From assembly GCF_900100015.1 (NCBI RefSeq), contig NZ_FNDD01000003.1, positions 186,001-250,000 on the forward strand: 64,000 nucleotides of DNA, given 5' to 3'. The notes beneath the pieces are model-generated. The model was not told the DNA's origin, searched no databases, and worked only from the letters and a program-made list of their open reading frames with translations. A program made the position numbers and the translations under genes. This stretch comes from Vibrio xiamenensis. GTDB taxonomy: Bacteria > Pseudomonadota > Gammaproteobacteria > Enterobacterales > Vibrionaceae. Of the stretch, positions 63,395-64,000 are shown piece after piece; within the stretch, counting starts at the first letter, position 1; each line of letters opens with the position of its first letter.

Positions 63395-64000
63395 TTAGTG
63401 ACTAACCACATCTTTGGCGTGGTGCTGGAAGAACTTGGTCAAAATTTCTAGGTTGGCATCCGAAATATCGGTACGACCACCCATACTTTTAGCCACTGGA
63501 CCCCAAGCGTTCACGGTGAAATGCTCAGATGGAATTTTGGCGTGACAGGTTGAGCAGTAAACGTTGTCGAGCTCTTTGGCGTAATTCCAAATTGGCTCAA
63601 GTGTATCAAGCACTGGCTGATCGATACTGGCGTTTAAGCTCACCGCACGCCACTCGTTACCGTAACTGTCGGCTTCAAAATCATCGCCTTGAAGAGCTTG
63701 TTGGCCTTGCTCTGTAAGGGTTGCAACAATTGCGCGCTGACCTTTGCCCATATACAGCACTTGCTCAGCGCCTTTCATTTGGAAGGCATTGAGCGTGACT
63801 TGGCGTTTATCGCCGTCGTGGGAGGTCACACTCAGCTCAGTAGTTGGATTAACGCTGCCAAGTTCGCCCATGGCAATAGTGCTGATCGGATAAACCGTTT
63901 TAGCATCGGCTTTGGTACGTTTGGTAAAAGCAACCAGCGTGTCGTAGGCTTTGCTATCGAGTTCTGCTTCTGGCGCAAAATGCGCAACCCCTTTGTGACA
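63395..64000 (-). CDS. torC: TorC-type multihaem cytochrome c, partial (5' end outside window)
   Basis: About 202 residues up to the window edge; the edge starts inside a haem motif (CHKG). A second motif, CSTCHAKIPSEHFTVNAWGP, lies near the C-terminus. The C-terminal domain resembles TorC, which passes electrons from menaquinol to TorA. The stop is 22 bp before the torA start. Because the start lies outside, haem number cannot be counted. Confidence 0.85.
   Translation of the reverse strand, partial: CHKGVAHFAPEAELDSKAYDTLVAFTKRTKADAKTVYPISTIAMGELGSVNPTTELSVTSHDGDKRQVTLNAFQMKGAEQVLYMGKGQRAIVATLTEQGQQALQGDDFEADSYGNEWRAVSLNASIDQPVLDTLEPIWNYAKELDNVYCSTCHAKIPSEHFTVNAWGPVAKSMGGRTDISDANLEILTKFFQHHAKDVVSH

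Overview
The window looks like part of a marine Vibrio chromosome, perhaps chromosome 2. The signs are a thermostable-hemolysin family gene, an ectoine operon beside proVWX with a CosR-type MarR regulator, an FMN riboswitch before ribB, a MalT-type maltose/maltodextrin region, a secreted GH18 chitinase, a TMAO reductase locus, SstT and many short Vibrio-like intergenic repeats. No rRNA, tRNA, integrase, complete insertion sequence, integron attC site or CRISPR array was recognised.

Region 1-8.6 kb is A+T-richer by eye and looks accessory. It holds a cut-off arginase-family gene, a quinone-oxidoreductase-like gene with an AraC regulator, a gene relic, a YehS-like gene, and a cold-shock gene whose whole leader is duplicated in front of two overlapping mini-ORFs. 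A 3'-truncated EamA transporter and a divergent HTH regulator/MFS pair follow. Two copies of a three-hairpin repeat lie at about 5.1 and 8.4 kb.

Region 8.6-14.9 kb is an unsaturated-uronate catabolic cluster (eda, kdgK, esterase, RpiB/LacAB-type isomerase, kdgF, ygjV, kduD) with a divergent IclR regulator (kdgR) and KdgR-like boxes. It is followed by a cNMP/CBS/DUF294 protein and a DnaQ-type exonuclease.

Region 17.5-24.0 kb is the most intriguing part: one tightly packed six-gene operon on the minus strand. It encodes a thermostable-hemolysin (GNAT-like) protein, a fusion of an AMP-forming acyl ligase with a haem-oxygenase-like diiron oxidase, an SDR, an exported TPR protein and a QseBC/PmrAB-type two-component system. 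A perfect CTTAAG-N5-CTTAAG box lies upstream. This looks like a self-regulated acyl-modifying biosynthetic pathway of unknown product.

Region 24.3-28.9 kb has an AepA-like lipoprotein amidohydrolase, an aldehyde dehydrogenase and riboswitch-controlled ribB. Region 28.9-37.1 kb is an osmoprotection island: ectABC-ask on the minus strand, divergent proVWX, then cosR. Region 37.2-40.4 kb has a Gfo/Idh oxidoreductase ending in a 17-bp tandem repeat, a TauE/SafE protein, YccF and a winged-helix/nuclease-like protein. Region 40.5-49.0 kb handles alpha-glucans (glgX, lamB, malM, malZ-like, amylase). The remainder holds nagB, a Sel1 protein, sstT, a copper-delivery trio (PCuAC, Sco, small membrane protein), a DUF2057 protein, a multidomain chitinase, a GntR(YtrA-type)/ABC-2 operon and torA with a partial torC running off the right edge.
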